Source of the DNA: CAVOXO01 sp963700425
GTDB lineage: Bacteria; Actinomycetota; Acidimicrobiia; Acidimicrobiales; Microtrichaceae
Reading direction: 5' to 3'
Assembly (NCBI GenBank): GCA_963700425.1
Contig: CAVOXO010000001.1
Coordinates: 620,001 to 684,000 of the forward strand
DNA: 64,000 nt
Shown: piece after piece, positions 1 to 7,935 of the stretch
Layout: the number at the start of each line of letters is the position of its first letter
Numbering within the stretch: position 1 is the stretch's first letter
Position numbers and translations under genes: made by a program
The notes under the pieces: generated by a model
Told to the model about the DNA's origin: nothing
Databases searched by the model: none
What the model saw: only the letters and a program-made list of their open reading frames with translations

Positions 1-611
1 AAGCGGCGATTGGTGTTCGCCGCGAGGTCGAGCACACCGACCAGATACGACAACACGTCACGGACGGCGATGGGCTGCACCAGAGAACTCACCCATCGGG
101 GGGTGACCATGACCGGTAGCCGCTCGGTGAGGTAGCGAAGCATCTCGAACGACGCTGATCCGCTCCCGATGATCACCCCGGCCTGCAACACGATGGCGGG
201 TACGGAACCGTCGAGGAAGATCTGGCCGACCTCGGCGCGCGACGCCAGGTGGGGCGACGCCTTCTCCCCGGTGGGAACGAGTCCGCCCAGATAGACGATC
301 CGGGCGACACCCGCGGCTGCCGCCGCCGCCGTGGTGTTCTGAGCCGCCAACCGGTCGGCAGCCTCGAAGCTCTCCCCGGTGCCGATGGAGTGGACGAGGT
401 AGAAGACCTGGTCCACTCCCTTCATGGGTTCGTCGAGACTCGACCGATCGAGCGCGTCGCCCCTGACGACCTCGACGTCGTCGGCCCACTCCACGCCCTC
501 GAGCCGGTCGGGTCGCCTGGTCAGGCAACGCACATCATGTCCCGCCTCGACGAGACGAGGAGCAAGGCGACCGCCGATGTATCCGGTGGCCCCCAGTATC
601 AGGATCTTCAC
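1..611 (-). CDS. NAD(P)-binding SDR/epimerase-like protein, 3' end outside window
   Basis: The reading frame starts at GTG 611 and runs off the left edge, so only about 203 N-terminal residues are visible. It opens with a dinucleotide-binding Rossmann motif, GATGYIGG at residues 7-14, preceded by the hydrophobic strand VKILIL. A motif FYLVHS and the later VLQAGVIIGSGS segment fit the atypical SDR group (NAD(P)H-binding, YwnB/DUF2867-like) that Actinobacteria carry as uncharacterised oxidoreductases. The substrate cannot be read from sequence. GTG 611 is chosen because the ATG at 634 leads straight into a stop, and AGCAAG sits just before the GTG. The upstream membrane-protein gene on the same strand ends 32 nt away, so the two may be co-transcribed. 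Confidence 0.8.
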   Translation of the reverse strand, partial: MKILILGATGYIGGRLAPRLVEAGHDVRCLTRRPDRLEGVEWADDVEVVRGDALDRSSLDEPMKGVDQVFYLVHSIGTGESFEAADRLAAQNTTAAAAAAGVARIVYLGGLVPTGEKASPHLASRAEVGQIFLDGSVPAIVLQAGVIIGSGSASFEMLRYLTERLPVMVTPRWVSSLVQPIAVRDVLSYLVGVLDLAANTNRR

Positions 612-643
612 CTTGCTGCTCCGGGATCGGTCATGTCGGCACG

Positions 644-1381
644 CTAGACCTCTGTCGAACCCAGGCTCCGCCGCGCCACGTTGGATCGCCGCCATTCGCG
701 GTGCGACCACCAGAACAGGGGGATGGCGGCCGAGAGCGTGACGATGACCTGGACGACCGACGCGGACGTGAACTCGTAGCCCTCCGCCCCCACGAGCGAC
801 GCGACCAGGTTGAACGTGTAGTGAAGGAGCCGGATGATTCCGACACCGGCCGAGGCCAGGGCCAGCGTTCCGAAGAGGACCCTACGGCTCGGTGACCAGA
901 TGGCATGAGGTTCCTTCGCCTCGATCTCCCGAGCGGTGACCCCGGCGAAGACGGCGATGGGGGTGGCGACCAGCGCGAGCGTGATGGCGAACGCGAGGTC
1001 CAGCGGTTCGGCCCTCTCGGAGAGGGCGAGGTGAGCCGCCGTCGCCGCGCCGACCGCTGCGAGCCCGGCGCCCCAGCACAGTGCCGAGTACAGGACACGG
1101 TGGCGGTCGCTCTGACGTAGCGACCTCAGTGCCGTTCGCGCCGCCGTGTCGGCGTCCCAGCCCTGCGCGACCAGTTCGGTGCAGATCCGATCGGGGGTGG
1201 CCCCCCGGTTCCGCTGACCGACGAGCCATGTCTGAGCCTGCTGTCGGTAGGCCGTGATCGCTTCGGCGGGCGTGGGAGCGGGCGTCGGAGCGACCGGTGG
1301 TGCGTCGGTCGTGGGGCGGGGACCCGATCCCGGCCCGCCGGATCGGTTCGGTTCGCTGTAGGGAAGAAGTGTCGGGTTCAT
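644..1381 (-). CDS. Four-helix membrane protein, DUF5671-like
   Basis: 245 aa. The first 60 residues are Pro/Thr/Ala rich and probably cytosolic; a small helical segment with the motif WLVGQRNRGA follows, then four hydrophobic stretches at roughly 110-130, 140-160, 175-195 and 215-230. The region around RRVLFGTL resembles the DUF5671 membrane domain, but this is from memory of the family pattern, so the name is tentative. Start ATG 1381 is preceded by GGAGAGA at a good ribosome-binding distance; longer in-frame starts upstream lie in low-quality sequence and are rejected. No function can be assigned. Confidence 0.75.
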   Translation of the reverse strand: MNPTLLPYSEPNRSGGPGSGPRPTTDAPPVAPTPAPTPAEAITAYRQQAQTWLVGQRNRGATPDRICTELVAQGWDADTAARTALRSLRQSDRHRVLYSALCWGAGLAAVGAATAAHLALSERAEPLDLAFAITLALVATPIAVFAGVTAREIEAKEPHAIWSPSRRVLFGTLALASAGVGIIRLLHYTFNLVASLVGAEGYEFTSASVVQVIVTLSAAIPLFWWSHREWRRSNVARRSLGSTEV

Positions 1382-1567
1382 GTCGCGTCTCTCCTCGGTG
1401 CGCAAGCACTCGCTCGCGTCGTCGGCTCCTACGATGCCGACGCGACTCGACCGGTGACATCCGGCGGATCCCCCAATCGTCGCCTGGGGGTCACCCAGAG
1501 GCGGCGGGCGGCCTCCGCCGACCGCGAGGGCTTGCGGGTCGAGTGCCCGAGAGCCCGTCATCCCGAG

Positions 1568-1583
1568 CGGGGCGAACGCCCCG
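1568..1583 (-). terminator. GC hairpin behind the carotenoid oxygenase gene
   Basis: A perfect 6-bp stem CGGGGC/GCCCCG with a GAAC loop begins 13 nt past the stop codon at 1597. There is no U tract, as is usual for high-GC Actinobacteria, so termination activity is inferred. The rest of 1382-1596 shows no gene. Confidence 0.4.
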
Positions 1584-1596
1584 GCCCCCGCATACC

Positions 1597-3483
1597 TCAC
1601 AGCCGAGGAAGCACCTCGGTGCGGAGCACGTCGGCCACGAGCGGGTCGAATCGCCAGGTGGCGGCCCGAGCGGCGAGCTCGCCCTCGATGTCGACGCGGT
1701 AGTCGGGACGCGACGAGGCCGTCGAGTCCAACCACGTCGAATGCAGGGTGAGCGGGATGGCGAGCCGGGGGTGACCCAACCTGGCAAGCGGACCCGTCGA
1801 CAACCGGGCCGCGTCGAAGATCCACAACTCCCGCCCGGAGGTGTCGGGACCGACGTGATCGGAGAACACGACGGCCACGACGTAGCCGTCGGCGGACCCG
1901 GTTGCCGTTCCGTTGCGCGGGACGAAGGTGACGGTCCAGCAGAACCTGTCGCCGGGGAACGCGAACGCGTCGGCGATGTCGCCGGCGTCGTGATCGACCC
2001 GTACCAGAGAGGACGGGACTCCTGCCCACGGGAGTTCGTCGGCGGCCACGAGCCGATGCCGGTAGTCGCGGAAGACTCCGGCCACCCGCCCGACCGCGAG
2101 GTCGGTGGGGAAACCCGAATTCGCGTGGAAGACGTCGCCCAACGTGTCGTCGGGCGTCAACGGATTCCGCGCCGTCAACGCTCCGGTTCCCCACGTCCAT
2201 TCGCTGGTGAAGGTGTGCTGGTCGAGGATCCGACCGGTCGTGGCGTCGATCTCGTACCGGCCGACCACTCCGGCGTCGTAGCCGACCGGGCTGATGCAGC
2301 CGACCAGCGCCTCAGGCACGGCGGCGCCGCTGTGCGGATGTCGGTCATAGGGCATCGTCCACTCGCCCACGTCCATCGCCGGGGTGTGAGGGAGGTGAAC
2401 CACCAGCCGTCCGCGGCTGGAGGAGTAGTCCACCATCATGTGGCCCGACTCGCGGGGAATGTCGGCCATGGCGGCGACGACAGCACCTCGTGCCGAACGG
2501 AGGTCGTCGCGACCGATGATGAAGACGTGTGAGCTGTCGCGTGGCGCGGTCACCTCGCCGGCCGCCGATGATCGCGGGTCGTTCAGGAGCTTTCCACCCT
2601 CGAGGGTGATGGCGGCGTCGAGGATCACCAGATGGTCGCGGGTCACACACATCTGGTGGGCGGTCTGGGAGATGTGGATCGGCCGGCCGTCGCGTCGCAC
2701 CACCGGCACCGACCGCAATGATCCCTCGCCGTCCCACAGCACGATGTCGCAGAAGTTGGCGAGCGGAACGATCGATGCCGCCAGTCCGTAGTACTCGCCT
2801 GTACGGGCGTCGTAGGGCGGATGGGCACTGGTGATCGTGAGGGGACACAGGGGTTCGTTGAAGCCACGGGGGAACTCGACCACAGGGCGGTAGTCGTCGA
2901 GACGGCCCAGCGGGGTGATGGGCTCGAGCGTCGCCGGATCGAACTCCCAGGGGCGGCCCGCATCGATCGTGGCGATGAGCCGGTTCCCGCCGAGCGGGAC
3001 GATCGCGGTGTTCGTCTGGTTCTGCATGCCGAGCGGTCCCGCTCGGGCCATTCCCCGGCCATGGAAGGCGAACGGGGTGTCCGCGAACGCCTCGTACATC
3101 AGGTAGTCGGCGGTTCTCAACAACCGGCTGGTCGCCACCGCCCCTGCGGCGTCGAGGTCGATGCGCCAGATCATCGAGTCGCCGCCGAAACCCACGTCGT
3201 TCGGTCCCATCGAGAGCGATTGGAACAGGACGTGTCCCGCCAGATCGGCGGGGAGCGCTCCCCCCACGACCGTGAGAGGCAGATCGGCGATCTCGGCGGT
3301 CACCCGCGAGTTGAACGATCGGGGATGGCGCGCCCACAGGTCACGTCCGCCCGGAGCGGGGCCGCCGATCGTGGTGGGTGGCGGACCGAGCGGGGACAAC
3401 GGGGGAGAGCACCCGGCGCCGACCCAGCCGGCCGCCGCGGTCAGTCCCATCGATGTCAGGAATCCACGCCGATCCACGCCCAC
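1597..3483 (-). CDS. Carotenoid oxygenase (RPE65/CCD family), exported
   Basis: 628 aa. The family splits or isomerises carotenoids and related polyenes using a non-heme iron held by four histidines in a seven-bladed propeller. All four are visible in the usual contexts: H221 (SAHPPYD), H276 (TAHQMC), H348 (GHMMVDY) and H581 (LTLHSTW). The C-terminal block ELWIFDAARL is also typical. The N terminus has a twin-arginine motif (DRRGFL) and ends its hydrophobic run with GAGC, so it is likely a Tat-exported lipoprotein, unusual for this family. Start GTG 3483 has GGAGGGGT just upstream; the longer open frame would overlap the divergent gene. The 94-bp divergent gap is shared with the DUF7064-like gene. 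Exact substrate unknown. Confidence 0.88.
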   Translation of the reverse strand: MGVDRRGFLTSMGLTAAAGWVGAGCSPPLSPLGPPPTTIGGPAPGGRDLWARHPRSFNSRVTAEIADLPLTVVGGALPADLAGHVLFQSLSMGPNDVGFGGDSMIWRIDLDAAGAVATSRLLRTADYLMYEAFADTPFAFHGRGMARAGPLGMQNQTNTAIVPLGGNRLIATIDAGRPWEFDPATLEPITPLGRLDDYRPVVEFPRGFNEPLCPLTITSAHPPYDARTGEYYGLAASIVPLANFCDIVLWDGEGSLRSVPVVRRDGRPIHISQTAHQMCVTRDHLVILDAAITLEGGKLLNDPRSSAAGEVTAPRDSSHVFIIGRDDLRSARGAVVAAMADIPRESGHMMVDYSSSRGRLVVHLPHTPAMDVGEWTMPYDRHPHSGAAVPEALVGCISPVGYDAGVVGRYEIDATTGRILDQHTFTSEWTWGTGALTARNPLTPDDTLGDVFHANSGFPTDLAVGRVAGVFRDYRHRLVAADELPWAGVPSSLVRVDHDAGDIADAFAFPGDRFCWTVTFVPRNGTATGSADGYVVAVVFSDHVGPDTSGRELWIFDAARLSTGPLARLGHPRLAIPLTLHSTWLDSTASSRPDYRVDIEGELAARAATWRFDPLVADVLRTEVLPRL

Positions 3484-3564
3484 ACCCCTCCGGTCCACCC
3501 CCGCGAACCGCGTTCGGGAGTGTACGCCGTCGATCCATTCGGAGCGGGCCCCATCGTGCCGGAA

Positions 3565-3570
3565 TAGGGT
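3565..3570 (+). promoter_or_regulatory. Putative -10 TAGGGT, leaderless start
   Basis: TAGGGT lies 7 nt before ATG 3578 with no ribosome-binding site between, which fits a leaderless transcript starting at the A of the ATG. No convincing -35 is seen. Confidence 0.45.
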
Positions 3571-3577
3571 CGCGTCC

Positions 3578-4609
3578 ATGGCCGACCGAGATGTCACCAC
3601 CGTGCTCGAACCAGCCGACGAATACCCCCATGTCCCCGACGCGGTCGCCAACTACAACGAGTCGATGTATCTCAACGGCTTCGATCTCGGCGAGGAGATC
3701 GGAGGGTGGTTTCGACTCGGCAACCGGGTCAACGAGGGATACGCCGAGATGACGGTGTGTCTGTACCTGTCGGGAGGACGCGTCGGCTTCATGTACGGCC
3801 GACCGCAGATCTCCACGAACGACGAGATGAGGGCAGGGGGTCTTCACATCGAGGTGGTCGAGCCGTTCGAACACGTGAGGGTGACCTATGAGGGCACCGT
3901 GGTTCTCCTCGATGATCCCGCTCAGATGGCCGATCCCCGGCGGGCGTTCCGCGACAACCCCCAGGTGGCGGCCGGCGCGGATCTCTCTTGGCACGGAGTG
4001 TCGCCGATGTACGGCGGGCGGTTCGTCACTCCGGACGGACACGACCTCGTCGACGATGCCGAGACGTCGTTCTACAAGGCCCATTACGAACAGCACTGCG
4101 CGGTGGGAGGAACCATCGTCGTGGGCGACGAGTCGTTGACCATCGAGGGGCTGGGTCTGCGGGACAAGTCGTGGGGCCCCCGGTACTGGCAGGCCCTCTC
4201 CTGGTACCGGTGGCTGCCGATGGTGTTCGGCGACGACTTCGCCATGATGATCTCTCTCATCGGAGGCGGCGACGGTGAGCCCCCGCGCATGGGGGGAATG
4301 GTCCTCGAGGGCGACGAGTACCACGTCATCACCGAGTGCTCGATCGACTCCGAATGGGACGACCACGGGTACCAGACGTCGTTGCTGGCGACCGCCAGGA
4401 CCGCGCACGACGCCTACGAGGTGAGCGGTGAGGTCCTGTCCCTGATTCCCCTCCGAAACCGCCGGGTGTCCTCCGACGGCGCGGCTCTCACCACCCGGAT
4501 CACCGAGGCGATGACCCGCTACGAGTGTCGAGGCCGTCGGGGCATCGGTATGAGCGAGTACCTCGACCAGATCGTCGACGGCCGTCCCGTCGGTCCCGAC
4601 ATCGGCTGA
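3578..4609 (+). CDS. DUF7064/DUF7065-like lipocalin-fold protein (CrtC/AttH-related)
   Basis: 343 aa, no signal peptide or membrane segment. The sequence shows the two-part beta-rich layout of the hydroxyneurosporene synthase (CrtC)/AttH-like superfamily, including the recurring Trp-containing block RDKSWGPRYWQ at about residues 190-200 and the N-terminal motif DLGEEIGGWFRLGNRVN. Family members act on, or bind, hydrophobic isoprenoid-like ligands, but most are uncharacterised. It is divergent from the carotenoid oxygenase with 94 bp between the starts, so a shared polyene or terpenoid theme is plausible yet unproven. ATG 3578 lacks a ribosome-binding site but has a TANNNT -10 element 7 nt upstream, which supports this start. 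Confidence 0.72.
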   Translation: MADRDVTTVLEPADEYPHVPDAVANYNESMYLNGFDLGEEIGGWFRLGNRVNEGYAEMTVCLYLSGGRVGFMYGRPQISTNDEMRAGGLHIEVVEPFEHVRVTYEGTVVLLDDPAQMADPRRAFRDNPQVAAGADLSWHGVSPMYGGRFVTPDGHDLVDDAETSFYKAHYEQHCAVGGTIVVGDESLTIEGLGLRDKSWGPRYWQALSWYRWLPMVFGDDFAMMISLIGGGDGEPPRMGGMVLEGDEYHVITECSIDSEWDDHGYQTSLLATARTAHDAYEVSGEVLSLIPLRNRRVSSDGAALTTRITEAMTRYECRGRRGIGMSEYLDQIVDGRPVGPDIG

Positions 4610-4642
4610 GGTCGACCACCTCGGACCGCCATCGGTCGGACG

Positions 4643-5458
4643 TCATTCCGATGTCGGGCCGGAGAAGCGTGGCGCGCGCTTGTCCCGGTGGGAGTCGAGA
4701 CCCTCGCGGGCGTCGGGCCCGCCGAATCCGAAGAACTCGAGCCCGAGTGACGCCTCGAAGATCGAGGAGTGGTCGCGGTACCAGCCGTTCAGCGCGTGCT
4801 TGGTCCATCGGATGGCGGACGGGGAGCCCTCCGACAGGGTGGTCGCCACTTCCAGCGCACGGTCGGCGACGTCGTCGTCGTCGACGCAGAGACTGACGAG
4901 GCCGATTCGCTCGGCCTCTTCGCCGGTGAGGGTGTCGCACGTCAACAGGTAGTACTTCGCCTTGGCCATTCCGCACAGCAGCGGCCAGACCAGCGCCGCG
5001 TGATCGCCGGCGGCAACGCCCAGGCGGGTGTGCCCGTCGATGATGCGCGCACCTCGTCCTGCCACCGACACATCGGCCAGCAGCGCGGCGACCAGTCCGG
5101 CGCCCACCGCGGCGCCGTGGATGGCCGAGATCACCGGCTTGGAGCAGTTGATGACCCCGAAGACCAGATCACGGGCCTCCCGCAGGATCCGGGTCCGCAC
5201 CGCGTAGTCGTCCATCATGTCGTCGAGCAGATCGAAACTCCCTCCGGCGCTGAACGCCCGCCCGGCCCCGCGGAGCAGCACCGAGAACGTGGCGGGGTCG
5301 CGGTCCACCGCCGCCCACACGTCGGCGAGCTCGCGATGGACGTCGTGGTCGACCGCGTTGAGACCGGGTCCGTCGAGCGTGATGCCCAGCACCCGTTCGG
5401 CCGGTCGGTCGAACCGGAGGTGTGGAAACGATGTGGTGAAGGAGTCGAGATCGGTCAT
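4643..5458 (-). CDS. Crotonase-superfamily protein (enoyl-CoA hydratase/isomerase-like) lacking both hydratase glutamates
   Basis: 271 aa, the usual length. The crotonase fold is clear: first oxyanion-hole loop FSAGGSF at about 68-74, second loop AVGAGL at about 115, and the conserved GEEAERIGLVS segment near 180. In classical enoyl-CoA hydratase two glutamates sit in GGGCEL and in the QPE-x-LG loop; here these positions read GAGLVA and DGHTRLG, so neither acid is present and water addition by the standard mechanism is unlikely. An Asp in AAGDHAA could serve instead. It belongs to a recurrent actinobacterial subfamily and probably handles an acyl-CoA, perhaps as a hydrolase or isomerase. ATG 5458 is preceded by CATAAT at 5469-5464. 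It faces away from the acyl-CoA dehydrogenase. Confidence 0.85.
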   Translation of the reverse strand: MTDLDSFTTSFPHLRFDRPAERVLGITLDGPGLNAVDHDVHRELADVWAAVDRDPATFSVLLRGAGRAFSAGGSFDLLDDMMDDYAVRTRILREARDLVFGVINCSKPVISAIHGAAVGAGLVAALLADVSVAGRGARIIDGHTRLGVAAGDHAALVWPLLCGMAKAKYYLLTCDTLTGEEAERIGLVSLCVDDDDVADRALEVATTLSEGSPSAIRWTKHALNGWYRDHSSIFEASLGLEFFGFGGPDAREGLDSHRDKRAPRFSGPTSE

Positions 5459-5547
5459 GGCGCATTATGGGGCTACCGTTCGACCTCGCGTCGCGGACCG
5501 CCCGGCGATCCGCGACGACCCGGTTCCGAATCCCGCTGGGAGTGCAC

Positions 5548-6669
5548 GTGTTGGATTTCTCGTCGTCAGCCGGACTCGATGCTCTGCGGAAGCGCGCTCG
5601 GGCCGTTGCGCTCGACGGGGTCGAGCGGTTCGGATCCACGAACGACAGTTGGATCAACGGCTTCTCGCGGGACTTCTCCAAGGTGTTGGCGTCGGAGGGA
5701 TTCATCGGGATGAGTTGGCCGGCTGACTCGGGTGGGGGAGGCAGACCACCCATCGAGCGACTCGTGATGGCCGAGGAGATGATCTCGGTGGGCGCGCCGA
5801 TCGCGGCCGGCTGGTTCGCCGACCGCCAGATGGGTCCGACCCTGATCGAATACGGGACCGAGGCGCAGAAGGCCCGATTCCTGCCTCCGATCCTCGCCGG
5901 GGAAGCGACGTGGTGTATCGGTATGAGCGAACCCGACGCCGGTTCCGATCTCGCCGCTTTGTCGACGTCCGCTCGGCGGGACGGGGACAGCTGGGTGCTC
6001 TCGGGTCAGAAGATCTGGACGAGCTTCGGAGGGGTCGCCGACTACTGCTACCTGATCTGTCGGACGTCGGCGCAGGGTCCGCCTCATCGCGGAGTCAGCG
6101 AGATCATCGTCCCGATGGACACCCCTGGGGTCGAGGTCCGTCCCATCGTCGACATGACGACCAACGCCCATTTCTGCGAGGTCTTCTTCGACGAGGCCCG
6201 TGTTCCCCTCGAGAATCTGGTGGGGACCGAGGGAGCGGCATTCCGTCAGACCATGCGCCAGCTCGAACACGAGAGGGGCGGGATCGACCGACTGGTGTCG
6301 AACCGGGCGCTGTACGACCTGGCCCTCGAATCTGCCGACCGGTCCGACCCCGTCGTCCGCCAACGGATCGCCGCACTCGACATCGGCTATCGGGTGGGGC
6401 GACTGCTCGTCTACCGCGAGGCGCTCGGGCAGGCGCCAGAGGGTTTCAGTGCCGCGACCAAGTGCTTCTGCACCGAGCACGAGCAGGCCGTTGCGGAGTT
6501 CGCCGCGTCGGTCCTGGGACCGGAGGCGACCCTCGGGACCCACCTGCGCGCCCTGACCTACGCGCCCGGCTACACGATCATGGGTGGCACGTCGGACATC
6601 ATGCGCAACATCCTCGGAGAGCGGGTCCTGGGTCTCCCACGTGAGCCCCGGCCGGGCCGGGGCCGGTAG
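5548..6669 (+). CDS. Acyl-CoA dehydrogenase family protein
   Basis: 373 aa from GTG 5548. FAD-dependent dehydrogenase fold: N-terminal helical domain, then the mid-domain motif ATWCIGMSEPDAGSDLAALST at roughly 123-143, and a C-terminal helical domain ending in YTIMGGTSDIMRNILGER, the segment that in this family contacts FAD and the partner subunit. Its function is alpha,beta-desaturation of an acyl-CoA, with electrons passed to ETF. Start choice: GGGAG at 5538-5542 is 5 nt before GTG 5548; the open frame extends back to 5467 but that part is not family-like. The last base of its TAG stop is the first base of the next gene's GTG, so the two are translationally coupled. Confidence 0.9.
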   Translation: MLDFSSSAGLDALRKRARAVALDGVERFGSTNDSWINGFSRDFSKVLASEGFIGMSWPADSGGGGRPPIERLVMAEEMISVGAPIAAGWFADRQMGPTLIEYGTEAQKARFLPPILAGEATWCIGMSEPDAGSDLAALSTSARRDGDSWVLSGQKIWTSFGGVADYCYLICRTSAQGPPHRGVSEIIVPMDTPGVEVRPIVDMTTNAHFCEVFFDEARVPLENLVGTEGAAFRQTMRQLEHERGGIDRLVSNRALYDLALESADRSDPVVRQRIAALDIGYRVGRLLVYREALGQAPEGFSAATKCFCTEHEQAVAEFAASVLGPEATLGTHLRALTYAPGYTIMGGTSDIMRNILGERVLGLPREPRPGRGR

Positions 6670-7865
6670 TGGATCGCATCGTCTCGTTCGTCGAGGCCAC
6701 GAGACTTCACCGCCGGTCGAGGGTCGCCGAACTGGGACTCAAGGCGGCGACGCTCGTCGAGCTGGTGCCGATGGAGGGCATCGAGGTTCCCGAGGGCTTC
6801 GTCATCCCCGTCACGCTGGCACGGGAGATCGCGGCGTCCGGCCTGAGCGACGAGGTCTTCGAGTCGGTGGTCGGGGCCCTCGAGCTCCTCGCCGAGTCGA
6901 CGGGCGCCGATTTCGGGACCGGACCCGGATCGTTCGCGGTCTCGGTCCGATCGAGCGGGCCGGTGTCGATGCCAGGGATGATGGACACCGTTCTCGGCGT
7001 CGAGTCGCTCTCCGCCCTGCGCGGCGCAGTCATCGATGTGGCGCGATCGTTCCGTTCCGGTCGGGCCGAGGCGTACCGGGCGCACCGCGACATCGATCGG
7101 AGCGCCTGTGCCGTGGTGGTGCAGAGGATGGTCTGGGGCAATGCCGACGACCGGTCCGCGGCCGGGGTCGCTCTCAGCCACGACCCGCGACGGGGGAGCC
7201 GTCGACTCACCGGCGACGTCGCGTTCGGTGCCATGGGCAGCGCGGTGGCCGGTGGAAGCGCGCGCGTGTCGGGCATCGACGAATTGGCGGTGCGGCTCCC
7301 TTCCGTCCACGAGGAGCTGCGGGACACCGTCGGGAGGATCGAGGCTCATCTGGGCGGGCCGTGCGAGGTGGAGTTCACCGTCGAGTCGGGGCGCTTGTTC
7401 GTGCTCCAGGCGCGACGATCCGAGATGGCCGAGATGGCCGAGATGGCCGGACCGTCGACCGGCGATGAGGACGAGCCGGAGGTGTTCGCCGTGGGAACCC
7501 CGGCCTCTCCGGGCCGGGGTCGCGGTGTGCTGGTCACCGATGCCGGTGCGGTGGCCGCGATCGTGGCGGGAGGCACACCGGTCGTGCTGGCGCGTCCCGA
7601 GACCTCGCCCGGCGATGTGCCCGCCATGGTCCGTTCGGCGGCGATCCTCACGAGCTTCGGCGGGATGGCCAGCCACGCCGCGGTCATCGCCCGGTCCGAG
7701 GGTGTGCCCGCGGTCGTCGGGATCGCCGACATGGTGGTGACGGGCAGGGGAGTGACCACATCGAGGCACAGCGTCGCCGTGGGCGACTGGGTCGATGTCG
7801 ACGGCAGCACCGGCCGGGCCATGCTCGGCGCGCCGATCGACCCGGATCGACCCCGCAGCGGGTAG
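6669..7865 (+). CDS. Short PPDK-like phosphotransferase: ATP-grasp plus phosphohistidine domain, no PEP-binding barrel
   Basis: 398 aa, less than half of a normal pyruvate phosphate dikinase. The ATP-grasp half keeps the nucleotide residues: K25 in LGLKAATL, R94 in SVRSSG followed by SMPGMMDTVLG, and the E235/Q247 pair in CEVEFTV and FVLQARR. The swivelling domain keeps the catalytic histidine H336 in GGMASHAAVIAR. Residues 252-260 are a triple EMA repeat, a likely hinge. The C-terminal TIM barrel that binds PEP/pyruvate is absent, and the frame simply stops. By family knowledge it should autophosphorylate from ATP; the acceptor is unknown. It overlaps the acyl-CoA dehydrogenase stop by one base, suggesting a joint role. 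Confidence 0.82.
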   Translation: MDRIVSFVEATRLHRRSRVAELGLKAATLVELVPMEGIEVPEGFVIPVTLAREIAASGLSDEVFESVVGALELLAESTGADFGTGPGSFAVSVRSSGPVSMPGMMDTVLGVESLSALRGAVIDVARSFRSGRAEAYRAHRDIDRSACAVVVQRMVWGNADDRSAAGVALSHDPRRGSRRLTGDVAFGAMGSAVAGGSARVSGIDELAVRLPSVHEELRDTVGRIEAHLGGPCEVEFTVESGRLFVLQARRSEMAEMAEMAGPSTGDEDEPEVFAVGTPASPGRGRGVLVTDAGAVAAIVAGGTPVVLARPETSPGDVPAMVRSAAILTSFGGMASHAAVIARSEGVPAVVGIADMVVTGRGVTTSRHSVAVGDWVDVDGSTGRAMLGAPIDPDRPRSG

Positions 7866-7889
7866 GGCCGTGGGCTCGGTGCCGGAGGG

Positions 7890-7915
7890 CCCAGCCGAGG
7901 AGGGACCGGGCTGGG
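7890..7915 (+). terminator. Hairpin behind the PPDK-like gene
   Basis: CCCAGCC at 7890-7896 pairs with GGCTGGG at 7909-7915, a 7-bp stem with a 12-nt loop, 25 nt after the stop. No U tract; activity is inferred. Confidence 0.35.
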
Positions 7916-7935
7916 TGAGGGTGTAGGAAGGAGCC

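Noticed and set aside
1297..2532. 411-residue plus-strand frame over the carotenoid oxygenase
   Set aside because: Antisense shadow: no domain pattern, whereas the minus strand has four iron histidines and a correct length.
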